Made by a program: the position numbers and the translations under genes | Shown: one piece after another, positions 37,562 through 44,914 of the stretch | Layout of the letters: the number at the start of each line of letters is the position of its first letter | Numbering within the stretch: the first letter of the stretch is position 1 | Notes under the pieces: generated by a model | What the model saw: the letters and a program-made list of their open reading frames with translations, nothing else | Database searches by the model: none | Told to the model about the DNA's origin: nothing | Assembly (NCBI RefSeq): GCF_013761245.1 | Contig: NZ_JACDUT010000002.1 | Location: forward strand, 303,927 to 367,926 | Source of the DNA: Thermaerobacillus caldiproteolyticus | GTDB lineage: Bacteria > Bacillota > Bacilli > Bacillales > Anoxybacillaceae | Length of the DNA: 64,000 nucleotides | Direction: 5' to 3'

Positions 37562-37706
37562 ACAATTTTCTGTATGATGCCTAGCCGGATTTTGTGGCTA
37601 GGGTTTCAGCCTGCCTAGCAGGACTACCTTATCGAGTGTTACCGTTGGGCATTTTTAGATGCTTATTACGGCACTTCTCGACTTAAGGACGCTGAATCGC
37701 CCCAAG
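37562..37706 (-). ncRNA. tracrRNA of the type V-F system (predicted)
   Basis: Directly after the cas12f1 stop, the minus strand carries blocks shared with the Acidibacillus Cas12f1 tracrRNA as I remember it: ATTCAGCG, TCGAGAAGTGCC, GGTAACACTCGATAAGGTAG and GGCTGAAAC. Internal stems: TCGAG..TGCCGT/ACGGTAACACTCGA, GCAT-CTAAAA-ATGC, CCTAGCC/GGCTAGG; TTCAGC can pair with GCTGAA at long range. The 3' part holds the anti-repeat CATCATACA (37571-37579), the exact complement of TGTATGATG in the repeat, plus one wobble. The ends are approximate. Confidence 0.85.
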
Positions 37707-37713
37707 GGATTTT

Positions 37714-38988
37714 TTATTGCATTTTTAACGTTTTCCTTATTATCTTGTCAATGTTCGGTATTGCGATATTCCTTGCTGCATTATAGTCAGCATTTGTCTT
37801 AAAACCGCATTCGATGCACTTAAATGTAGCTTGTTCTTGCCGATTCTCTTTATCAATATAGCCACATTTACTACAACGTTGAGATGTATATTGGGGTTCA
37901 ATTTTTATAACTTGTATTCCTGCTTCTCGTGCCTTATATTCGATTTTCTGCTGAAGATCGTAATATGTCCAATTTTTCAAAAATGTACTTTCCTTGCTAA
38001 TTCCAGTCAAATCTTCCATTTGAATTATCCCACACTTATGTTTAAGCGCCATATCTACAATAAACCTGGAATATTTATGATTGCAAGTGTCACGAAATCT
38101 CGCGATTTTATCGCTAATTAATTCAATTGATTTTGTTCTTGTAGCATAACCATGCCCTTTACGCCCGTCTCCACAATATTTGCCTTGATTTAACAATTCC
38201 CTCTTCCTTTTTTCTACTTGCCGTCTGAATCGTTCTATTTCCCCCCCTTTAATATGATAACGGTGAAGACTATTATTAAATGCTATATAAACAGGATAGA
38301 CAATTCCTAGATCAACTCCCATGACATTATTGGGATCCAAGGCTGCTTCTTTAGCTTCAAATTGATAGGTGAGGTTAATAAACCACTTATTTTTATGATT
38401 GATTATTTGAGATGCCGTATATGTATAATCGCCATTTATAATTCGTTCTAATATGGTTTGCTGGGTTTTATCGTTTGCTTTTATAAGTACATCAAATACT
38501 CCGTTTTTCCGTCCCAATTCATTTTTATACTCTCTATTAATTAAACCGAGGCTTAATACGTATCCATCATTACATTTTTGTATTTTCGTCGATTGCTTAA
38601 CGATATCAATTGGACAATCTTTTCTGAAGTTAGGGATGGAGCGGTCACCACGCAGAATTTCTTTTAAGTCACTATTCCATTTATCTACCGCTCGTTTGAT
38701 AGTTTGCGCAAGGTTTGCACTTGCGATTTTGCTAAATTCATTCTTTAAATGTTTATAAGCGTATCCGTGCATACTTGTGTATCTTAAAACATCTTTTGGT
38801 TTAGGATACTGACCGTGTATCTGCTTATAATCCGCACTAAATCCTTGATATTCCCAACACAATTGAATCGTCTTGTTTAATGCCGCGCGAGTTTCTTTCT
38901 GGATGTCACGGAGAACCATTCCCAATTCATCCCATTCTGCGTTTAAGGGTTTGATAATTTGATACCTCATTACTTTCGTATACTTCAT
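37714..38988 (-). CDS. cas12f1: Cas12f1, miniature type V-F RNA-guided nuclease
   Basis: 424 residues from the ATG at 38988 behind AAAGGGG. The N-terminus (YQIIKPLNAEWDELGMVLR, ETRAALNKTIQLCWEYQGFS, HGQYPKPKDVL, MHGYAYK) follows the Acidibacillus Cas12f1 (422 residues) almost position by position, from memory. RuvC residues are intact: Asp226 in MGVDLGIV, Glu325 in IQMEDLTGI, Asp401 in TNADYNAARN, near identical in numbering to D225/E324/D401 there. A zinc ribbon follows in CSKC and CIEC (Cys372, 375, 391, 394). It works as a dimer with crRNA and tracrRNA in known members. TnpB was considered; the N-terminal domain, array and tracrRNA favour Cas12f1. No adaptation genes nearby. Confidence 0.93.
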   Translation of the reverse strand: MKYTKVMRYQIIKPLNAEWDELGMVLRDIQKETRAALNKTIQLCWEYQGFSADYKQIHGQYPKPKDVLRYTSMHGYAYKHLKNEFSKIASANLAQTIKRAVDKWNSDLKEILRGDRSIPNFRKDCPIDIVKQSTKIQKCNDGYVLSLGLINREYKNELGRKNGVFDVLIKANDKTQQTILERIINGDYTYTASQIINHKNKWFINLTYQFEAKEAALDPNNVMGVDLGIVYPVYIAFNNSLHRYHIKGGEIERFRRQVEKRKRELLNQGKYCGDGRKGHGYATRTKSIELISDKIARFRDTCNHKYSRFIVDMALKHKCGIIQMEDLTGISKESTFLKNWTYYDLQQKIEYKAREAGIQVIKIEPQYTSQRCSKCGYIDKENRQEQATFKCIECGFKTNADYNAARNIAIPNIDKIIRKTLKMQ

Positions 38989-39164
38989 CAATTAACAACC
39001 CCTTTTTTACAACAAGTGTTACTTTTGAAACAATACCACCTCCATTTTTGACATTAAATTTCCATTTAATACTTTTTACTAACGTGGAACATTTTTGTCT
39101 TTGGTTTACGTAAGCTGTCACATGATTTTTTATTCATTTTGCAAAAAACTATGCAATAAAATAA

Positions 39165-39193
39165 ACAAGCCCCTCTCGATGAGAAGGGCTTTT
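39165..39193 (-). terminator. Terminator at the left end of the prophage transcription units
   Basis: AAGCCCTTCTC/GAGAGGGGCTT around a 3-nt loop with one mismatch, followed on the minus strand by a T-rich tract. It ends next to the stop of the broken small gene. Confidence 0.65.
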
Positions 39194-39408
39194 CATATGG
39201 AATCATCTTCCTCATCCTCGTTGAAGAATGGATATTTCAGGAGCATTTTCTGGAATGGGCCTTTGTCTTTGATCGGGAGTCTACGTGGGGATTGATAGTA
39301 GCACTTCTGATGGATGATGGTGTTGATAATGTCAAGGAAGACCTTCTCGTCTGGTCGAACCACCTCTGAACAAATGGGACAGCGCAGTCAGCCGACGATT
39401 TTGAACAT
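39193..39408 (-). pseudogene. Small zinc-finger-like phage protein with an in-frame TGA at codon 7
   Basis: A perfect GAGGAGGTGATACC site precedes ATG 39408, but codon 7 is TGA (39390-39388). Beyond it the frame stays open for 64 codons: LRCPICSEVVRPDEKVFLD, HQKCYY, a basic middle and an acidic tail NEDEEDDSI. CPIC and HQKC could bind one zinc. Loss of a Trp codon (TGG to TGA) is the simplest explanation. Family unknown. Confidence 0.65.
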
Positions 39409-39462
39409 GGTATCACCTCCTCGATAGGTAAGATACAACCCCTGATTATTGAAAAAACCAAT

Positions 39463-39502
39463 AAAAAAAGAAGGCGTTCATGCATTACTAAATGAACGCC
39501 TT
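39463..39502 (-). terminator. Terminator of the 125-residue cargo gene
   Basis: AAGGCGTTCATTT/ATGAACGCCTT followed on the minus strand by CTTTTTTT. Confidence 0.8.
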
Positions 39503-39518
39503 TTCCAGTTTTTCTTGA

Positions 39519-39896
39519 TTATAATCCGTAAGCTTTATATCCTAAACTTTGATTTATGTTTCGATTAATTCGTTGTACAACAGGTGATTTTTGATGCCCA
39601 TTTGGATCTAGTATTCCTAATTCACCAGCTCTTTTTAATGCTTGAATAAGAAGTTCACTGTTTCCGTTACTGCGAAGTCGACGTTCTTCTTCTGCTGACA
39701 TGTGTATCACATTATCTGGATTAATGGGTTCAGTTGCATTTTCCATCATATTTCTAAAATCTTTACCATCTAAAGTAACAATATTATTTTTTTCCTCTAA
39801 TACATGTCCTTTATATCCATAAAGAGATCGAAGCATCCAAAGTTGACGATTAGAATTAAAATTTGCAATCTGTTCTTGGTTTAATCCACTCAACAT
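39519..39896 (-). CDS. Unrecognised 125-residue protein downstream of the lysis genes
   Basis: The ATG at 39896 follows AAAAGGAG. Soluble, no signal peptide; an N-terminal part LSGLNQEQIANFNSNRQLWM and a C-terminal Arg/Gln-rich part QRINRNINQSLGYKAYGL. The gene follows the secreted protein gene by 21 bp and shares its AT-rich base composition, so the two form a small cargo unit at the prophage left end. It could be a toxin, an immunity partner or a conversion factor; no family recognised. Confidence 0.65.
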   Translation of the reverse strand: MLSGLNQEQIANFNSNRQLWMLRSLYGYKGHVLEEKNNIVTLDGKDFRNMMENATEPINPDNVIHMSAEEERRLRSNGNSELLIQALKRAGELGILDPNGHQKSPVVQRINRNINQSLGYKAYGL

Positions 39897-39917
39897 TATT
39901 CTCACTCCTTTTCTATT

Positions 39918-40517
39918 TTATTGATGTGGAATGTTAATAAAAGCATTCATAGTATTCCAAGGATAATTCATTGAAGTAGATTGACAACGATATTCAACAG
40001 AAGAACCACTAGGGATTTTCACATCAGAATCAAAATATACAACATGGTAAAAACCATCTACAATAGTATCACCTTCAAAATCAATAGTTGATGTTTCTAT
40101 AAGATAAGTTGGATCGTTATAAGTTATTTGTTCTGCACCTAACCATTGGAAATAATGCCCATACCCTATTTCTACAACTCCAACTCCAGTGATTCCTCTA
40201 ACAGGTGCAGAGGTTAATTCATTATTAATATATTGGATTTGTGGCGTTGTAGTTTCAAGATCCCATCCTACTTGATCAATATATAATGCTGTAACCGGTG
40301 GCGCAGATCCTGTTATTGAATTTGTTGTAGCCATCTCTTTACGAATTTCAGAGACTTCTTCTTGGGTTACAGGATTTATTACCCAATCAGGATGTTCTTT
40401 TTTGAGATTTTCAATAAAAATAGAAGAGTTTTCTTCAATTGGAGTTGCTGCTTCAGTAGTATTAACAACTACCAAGCTCAAACATAAAGTAAAGAATGCC
40501 AGTATAAATTTTTTCAT
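39918..40517 (-). CDS. Secreted protein, possibly DUF4879/YolA-like
   Basis: 199 residues with a clear signal peptide (MKKFILAFFTLCLSLVVVN, cleavage near TEAA). The mature part is beta-rich and acidic (VGVVEIGYGHYFQWLGAEQ, TIDFEGDTIVDGFYHVVYFD). The layout recalls YolA of phage SPbeta (DUF4879), but this is from memory. A separate promoter upstream suggests expression from the lysogen. Confidence 0.7.
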   Translation of the reverse strand: MKKFILAFFTLCLSLVVVNTTEAATPIEENSSIFIENLKKEHPDWVINPVTQEEVSEIRKEMATTNSITGSAPPVTALYIDQVGWDLETTTPQIQYINNELTSAPVRGITGVGVVEIGYGHYFQWLGAEQITYNDPTYLIETSTIDFEGDTIVDGFYHVVYFDSDVKIPSGSSVEYRCQSTSMNYPWNTMNAFINIPHQ

Positions 40518-40582
40518 CTTTTACTCCTCCTTCTTTTTTAAGAAATAAAATGGAATAAACTCCCATATTATTTATCGACTTC

Positions 40583-40611
40583 ATTATGCAAATTTTTATA
40601 ATTTTAACCAA
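40583..40611 (-). promoter_or_regulatory. Promoter of the cargo unit
   Basis: Minus strand: TTGGTT (40611-40606), 17-bp spacer, CATAAT (40588-40583), 66 bp before the secreted protein start. Confidence 0.5.
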
Positions 40612-40683
40612 AAAAATTCAACATATTTTAAAATTTTCCCGATTGCAGGATATAAAAATAGGAACAAATGTACGATTTTTATA

Positions 40684-40713
40684 CAAAATAAAAAACCCTG
40701 CCACTTGGCAGGG
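40684..40713 (-). terminator. Terminator of the phage late operon
   Basis: Minus strand: CCCTGCCA-AG-TGGCAGGG followed by TTTTTTATTTTG, just after the amidase stop. Confidence 0.9.
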
Positions 40714-40714
40714 A

Positions 40715-41401
40715 TTATACTATGATTGCTGGATATCCTTTTTTCTTCAATTCCTCCGCAAGCCGTTCTGCGTTTTTTCTGTCGCTGAATGCCCCGACTT
40801 GCACGCGATATAATTTTCCGTCAGACACTTTTTGTTGTGGCTGTGATGGTGTTGAGTTTACTTTTTTCTTTAAGCCGAAGGCTTTGACAATACCTTGCAC
40901 GTGGCCATATGCGATTTGTTGCAGGAACTGCTCTGATTTCAGTTTGGCAGCGTCGTTGGCGTTGTCGATGAACAGGTTTTCTATGAGAATCGCTGGCATC
41001 TTCGTTTCACGCAACACCGCATAGTTGGCGCGTTTTTTGCCACGGTCAGTCACATTGATCGCTTTCACGATCTCGGCGTGAATCACATTTTGATATGCGA
41101 TTGTTGCTGAACTGACGTTTCCGTTGTAGATGTATGATTCAAATCCTGTTCCGCCGCCAGCGTTGATGTGAACGGATAGGAAGAAATCAGCGCCCGCCCT
41201 GTTTGCGATGGCCGCACGCTCCGAAAGCTCAATGAAACGATCATCCGTCCGTGTGTAGATGATCTCTACACCCTCGTAGTCTTTGAGCATGTCACCAATT
41301 TTTTTGACGATATTCAATGTCAAATCTTTTTCACGCAAACCATTCCCTACAGCCCCACTATCTGTTCCACCATGTCCAGCATCAAGAACAATTTTTGTCA
41401 C
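40715..41401 (-). CDS. N-acetylmuramoyl-L-alanine amidase (endolysin)
   Basis: 228 residues from a GTG behind AGGAGGGG. Amidase_3 domain (1-170): zinc ligands in LDAGHGGTDSG, the Glu in LSERAAIANRA, HINAGGGTG and the catalytic Glu in ILIENLFIDN. A SPOR-like wall-binding domain follows (YRVQVGAFSDRKNAERLAEE). No signal peptide, as expected for a holin-dependent lysin. It cleaves the amide between muramic acid and the stem peptide. Confidence 0.95.
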   Translation of the reverse strand: MTKIVLDAGHGGTDSGAVGNGLREKDLTLNIVKKIGDMLKDYEGVEIIYTRTDDRFIELSERAAIANRAGADFFLSVHINAGGGTGFESYIYNGNVSSATIAYQNVIHAEIVKAINVTDRGKKRANYAVLRETKMPAILIENLFIDNANDAAKLKSEQFLQQIAYGHVQGIVKAFGLKKKVNSTPSQPQQKVSDGKLYRVQVGAFSDRKNAERLAEELKKKGYPAIIV

Positions 41402-41417
41402 TGTGAATCCCCTCCTA

Positions 41418-41639
41418 TCAAGATAATCCGTGTTTCTCCAACACTTCTTTTTGTTTGCGTCCCTTTTTGCTCAAATAGTTATTTTTCCAGCCCATGTACA
41501 GCGCATAAATTCCAGAAACAACAGCAACAACATCATTGACCAAATCATCAGGGATTGTTTGATAACCAAGCATATTTAACACAGCGTTGATAACAGCAAC
41601 GATAAGAAAAACAAAACGAATAGTACTTGCTTTATCCAT
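41418..41639 (-). CDS. Phage holin (SPP1/PhiLC3 type)
   Basis: 73 residues; ATG behind AGGAGGTG. One or two membrane segments (FVFLIVAVINAVLNMLGY, VNDVVAVVSGIYALYMGW) and a charged C-terminus (KKGRKQKEVLEKHG). Lies between xhlA and the amidase, which supports the call. Confidence 0.9.
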   Translation of the reverse strand: MDKASTIRFVFLIVAVINAVLNMLGYQTIPDDLVNDVVAVVSGIYALYMGWKNNYLSKKGRKQKEVLEKHGLS

Positions 41640-41640
41640 C

Positions 41641-41877
41641 TTATACACCTCCTTTCAATGCTGCAAAAACAATGGCTACGATTCCCCCAACCACTGACAC
41701 AATAATTGCGTTCGTGATTGTTCGTCGTAGCCATTTTGTATCGTCCTTGATTGCTCGAATGTCATCGCGCATATCTTTGATATTTGCTTCCGCGACCGCT
41801 AGACGGGTTTTGACGTCGATCATGTCATCACGGAGCATTGTCACATCAGATTCCAGTTTTGCGACACGTTGTTCCAT
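41641..41877 (-). CDS. xhlA: XhlA-family lysis protein
   Basis: 78 residues from the ATG behind AAGGTGTG. A long heptad-rich helix (EQRVAKLESDVTMLRDDM, KTRLAVAEANIKDMRDD) precedes one C-terminal membrane helix (IIVSVVGGIVAIVFAALKGG). XhlA acts with the holin in PBSX-type lysis. Ends 2 bp before the holin start. Confidence 0.88.
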   Translation of the reverse strand: MEQRVAKLESDVTMLRDDMIDVKTRLAVAEANIKDMRDDIRAIKDDTKWLRRTITNAIIVSVVGGIVAIVFAALKGGV

Positions 41878-41890
41878 CGAATCACACCTT

Positions 41891-43036
41891 TCATTTCCGT
41901 ACTTCCCCACTAATTTGAGCCAATTCTTGTTTCAATTTTTTCACCAACGTTGGCCGGCTTTCACCGAATGTCGCCTCGATTTGAAAGCCGCCAGGCTCAT
42001 AAATTTCTTTTATCTCGGTTATACGAGCATCACGTGTTACGCCCCACTCTCGATTTTGAATGGTCACTATATCGCCCAGGTCATAGTCTTTTTCGTACTC
42101 GAATGGTGAGTTGGTAAGAATCTGACCTTCAAGAAAGAATTCCTGGGCGAACCCCGCTAACTTTTGTTGTCCTCTCTGTTGCAACTTTGCGATGATCTCT
42201 GATTCTGGGAGTGCTTGCTGATTTTCGTCTTCCTCCGCTATATCTCTAGCATCAATGAAGGTTTTAATTCGAAAAAGTCCTTCGGCTTCTCCGACTTCAA
42301 CTACACGTCTTTCTTCTCCTTCCCCTTGTCCTGCGATATAGCCATAGTTCTTGTAGTTATAGTCAGATTCAACAAAACTCAATTGTTTCAGACTCTCGAA
42401 TTGCGGACTAAAAATAACAGGCGGATTCTCTGTCTGATTGACCGTGAGATTCCGCCCTTCAAATACATCGAATATCCATTTTTTCTGCTGAAAGTCGAGA
42501 ATAACATCCCATCCAAGCCCGCTAACTTTAGATATTTCGGTCAGTTCTTCATCAAGTTTTTTGAAACGCGATTCCCAACTGATTGTCGAGCCACGCTGCT
42601 GATCAGAAGCAAGAACAATCATGTCAATTTTCCGTTTCACATCAACCGGATTGACGATGTGATTGTTCACGTAATGCTTCATGACCGTTTCAGCCGGACC
42701 ATTTGTTCGGTCGTGACTGTCGTTGGCAGGGGGAACAACAAGCCGTTGCGCCGTGACTCCTTTCAGAGCAATGCCTTTTATCAGCCAGTTTTCTGTTTTC
42801 TTGCCGTTCTCATCAAGTTCGATTTCACGATGCCGAATGATACCAACCTTGTTCCTGCTTGCACCGAGCATGATGAGATTGCCGCGTTGCAGGAGCTCCG
42901 TATGTCTTTTGTGCCGGTTAATACGCAGCTCAAATTCCCCGACTTCGTGCCATCGCCTTGTGAATAGCAACGATTCATAGTTGTAAATTTCAGACAATAA
43001 ATCAAGTTGAGGCGCTAAAATCCGGATTGGTTTCAT
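41891..43036 (-). CDS. Siphovirus ReqiPepy6 Gp37-like tail/baseplate protein
   Basis: 381 residues. It starts PIRILAPQLDLLSEIYNYES, with RRWHEVGEFELRIN, typical of phage minor structural proteins that sit at the tail tip; the C-terminal part holds DYDLGDIVTIQNREWGV. Probably part of the baseplate hub or receptor-binding apparatus. Last structural gene before the lysis cassette. Confidence 0.8.
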   Translation of the reverse strand: MKPIRILAPQLDLLSEIYNYESLLFTRRWHEVGEFELRINRHKRHTELLQRGNLIMLGASRNKVGIIRHREIELDENGKKTENWLIKGIALKGVTAQRLVVPPANDSHDRTNGPAETVMKHYVNNHIVNPVDVKRKIDMIVLASDQQRGSTISWESRFKKLDEELTEISKVSGLGWDVILDFQQKKWIFDVFEGRNLTVNQTENPPVIFSPQFESLKQLSFVESDYNYKNYGYIAGQGEGEERRVVEVGEAEGLFRIKTFIDARDIAEEDENQQALPESEIIAKLQQRGQQKLAGFAQEFFLEGQILTNSPFEYEKDYDLGDIVTIQNREWGVTRDARITEIKEIYEPGGFQIEATFGESRPTLVKKLKQELAQISGEVRK

Positions 43037-43047
43037 GGGTCACCTCC

Positions 43048-43089
43048 AAAAAAGGGTTAAGGCGAATTCTAATTCGCCTTAACCCTTTT
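43048..43089 (-). terminator. Terminator, perfect 19-bp stem
   Basis: Arms 43050-43068 and 43071-43089 are perfectly complementary with a 2-nt gap; minus strand ends in six T. It overlaps the last codons of the 229-residue gene upstream. Confidence 0.85.
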
Positions 43090-43768
43090 CGTTGTACTTT
43101 TCCCATAAATAATTTAGCCACTTATCAATTAATTTATTAATTAAAGTAATTGCTTCATCCAGTTTCATTGGATTCTCTGGAGGTTGGCTCTTCAAGTAAC
43201 CATGTCTAGCCTCCAGACCGCTTGCCTCCGGATGGTTAGATGTATGTTTGAATAAGTCAAGCTCATGTTGTGAAATCCAACCGTTAAGTTTACCTTTTTG
43301 ATCACCTTTAATAATTATTTCATAGATATTAGACAATACTCTCCACGTTTTAAAATCCGGACGATTGGCTAGAAGCATAACTTTTTTCACATTTTCGTTT
43401 TGTTCCATAAGTTTTGTAATTTTCATTATATCGTCGATATTAGATCGGGATATCCTTTTACGTACGTATAGACTCGCTTCAATTGAAGACATTGAAAAAT
43501 TGATAGTGCCGTCTGGTGCTAATTCTTCAACTTTATCAATATAAAAATTAAGCGGATACTGAAAAATATAAGCCATGCCTGAACAAACATTTATTACTTT
43601 TCCCCATGCTAAATGTTGCGCAGCCATCATGTTCTCAGATTGCACTGTTGTTTGAGCATATAGTACGTTATCTGAATAAAAAAAATTAATATCCTCGATA
43701 GAAAAAGGTTCATCAAAATTGATGATCGAATCAAGTCTAAAAGTTATCCTATACTCGTTCTCCATCAT
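43079..43768 (-). CDS. Unrecognised 229-residue protein inside the tail region
   Basis: Start at the ATG behind GGGAG. Soluble, acidic N-terminal half (DEPFSIEDINFFYSDNVLYA), a middle helix bundle and a hydrophilic C-terminus (DEAITLINKLIDKWLNYLW). Flanked by a 240-bp AT-rich gap on one side and its own strong terminator on the other, so it looks like an independently expressed insertion (moron) between fibre and tail-tip genes. No family recognised; a defence or exclusion role is possible but unproven. Confidence 0.7.
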   Translation of the reverse strand: MMENEYRITFRLDSIINFDEPFSIEDINFFYSDNVLYAQTTVQSENMMAAQHLAWGKVINVCSGMAYIFQYPLNFYIDKVEELAPDGTINFSMSSIEASLYVRKRISRSNIDDIMKITKLMEQNENVKKVMLLANRPDFKTWRVLSNIYEIIIKGDQKGKLNGWISQHELDLFKHTSNHPEASGLEARHGYLKSQPPENPMKLDEAITLINKLIDKWLNYLWEKYNEKG

Positions 43769-44014
43769 CAACAACTCCCATATTTTTTGAAAATATTATG
43801 TCATCTTTCAAAGTATCAATCCCTGCTTTGAGCAGCTAGACACTTTGAAATGGCATATCTATTTTGTCGCAGTATCATCCTACTTCGCATAATAAAAGGA
43901 CAACGTCTACAACAAGTTGTCACAATTAAGAAAATATAGCCCTTTATTTATCCTAAAATTAAATTAATGCAACATAAAAACAACAAAATCTGCATGAATT
44001 TTAAAAGTTAATCA

Positions 44015-44362
44015 TCATAATTCCCCTCTGAATAGTAATTTTAAAAAAACAGCAATCCACTTTCCTATAGATATTATGAAATTATGAGTTGCTTCAAAAC
44101 ATGCTAATAGAAATGTTAAAAAAGTTATAACATCAACCTTTGGGAAATTGTTATTTTTTAACACTAAATAAATATAAGTTGCTAAAAATCCATAAAAAAC
44201 AAATTTGAATGCATTCAATATGGTTTCATCAAAGATAAATTCTTCAGGTTCTTTAACGAATCTATAAATGATTGAGATTATAGCTATTCCTACAGATATT
44301 TGTATAACATCAGTCATTATCCCCGAATCAATTTTCAATACGTCTAATTTAATTTTAAACAT
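44015..44362 (-). CDS. Small integral membrane protein, unknown
   Basis: 115 residues with about three hydrophobic segments (DVIQISVGIAIISIIYRFV, FKFVFYGFLATYIYLVL, VITFLTFLLACFEATHNF). More AT-rich than the structural genes. The first ATG overlaps its GAAGGGAG site, so translation may begin at Met16. Forms an accessory unit with the 229-residue gene. Confidence 0.6.
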   Translation of the reverse strand: MFKIKLDVLKIDSGIMTDVIQISVGIAIISIIYRFVKEPEEFIFDETILNAFKFVFYGFLATYIYLVLKNNNFPKVDVITFLTFLLACFEATHNFIISIGKWIAVFLKLLFRGEL

Positions 44363-44433
44363 CTCCCTTCTATATTATTAGTATCGGATAATATTTTAAA
44401 AATTTAACACTTTTTCTAATCTCCTTAAATATA

Positions 44434-44571
44434 CTACTTGGTAATCAAATCTCCGCGATCCTTAGAAATTAAATAAACGTCAATCCCTTCTTTTAGATCA
44501 GGACGACGCTGGATTACGTAATCATATGTGTACGCTCCATCAATAATTCGTTGTGCAAGGTAAGCAGCCAT
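44434..44571 (-). CDS. Small phage protein, 45 residues
   Basis: Starts MAAYLAQRIIDGAYTYDYV behind GGGAGGAA, and 2 bp separate it from the upstream stop. It resembles in size and place the short XkdX-like proteins encoded after fibre genes, but the sequence is not a clear match. Confidence 0.7.
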   Translation of the reverse strand: MAAYLAQRIIDGAYTYDYVIQRRPDLKEGIDVYLISKDRGDLITK

Positions 44572-44572
44572 A

Positions 44573-44902
44573 TCACATTCCTCCCAATAGTAAATCGTCT
44601 AATGCTTGTTGCATTAATTCAATTCGATTTTTTAGTTCTTGGTTTTCCTGTTCCATTAGTTGCAGTTTTTCTTCCGGCGTTAGTGGTCTGTCAACGTATT
44701 CAATAAAAAACTCATCGTTAGTTGGATTGTAATACATCTTCGACATTTTTCCGACTCTGTATTCTGAAACGGGTAAATCTTGTTCCGTTTTGTTAGTTAT
44801 CATTTCGTTTTCTTTTAACGGCTCATTTTCGTCAAACTCAAAAAATATTGCTCCGACTTCATATTTTTGTGGATTAACTTCTTTATAAATGAACTTTAAC
44901 AT
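44573..44902 (-). CDS. Phage protein with C-terminal coiled coil (XkdW-like position)
   Basis: 109 residues; ATG behind AAGGGG. The N-terminal part is beta-rich, and the C-terminal TPEEKLQLMEQENQELKNRI forms a coiled coil. Position between the fibre gene and the 45-residue gene matches XkdW/XkdX in PBSX-like phages. Function unknown. Confidence 0.7.
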   Translation of the reverse strand: MLKFIYKEVNPQKYEVGAIFFEFDENEPLKENEMITNKTEQDLPVSEYRVGKMSKMYYNPTNDEFFIEYVDRPLTPEEKLQLMEQENQELKNRIELMQQALDDLLLGGM

Positions 44903-44914
44903 GTTAAACACCCC

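Noticed and set aside
37714..38991. Annotation of the nuclease as IS200/IS605 TnpB
   Set aside because: The RuvC and zinc-ribbon motifs alone would allow it, but the N-terminal region follows Cas12f1, and a CRISPR array plus a tracrRNA with a matching anti-repeat are adjacent. No TnpA or IS605-type ends were seen.
38927..39121. 64-codon minus-strand frame over the cas12f1 start
   Set aside because: It overlaps the cas12f1 N-terminus in another frame, its start has no ribosome site and the product is not protein-like.
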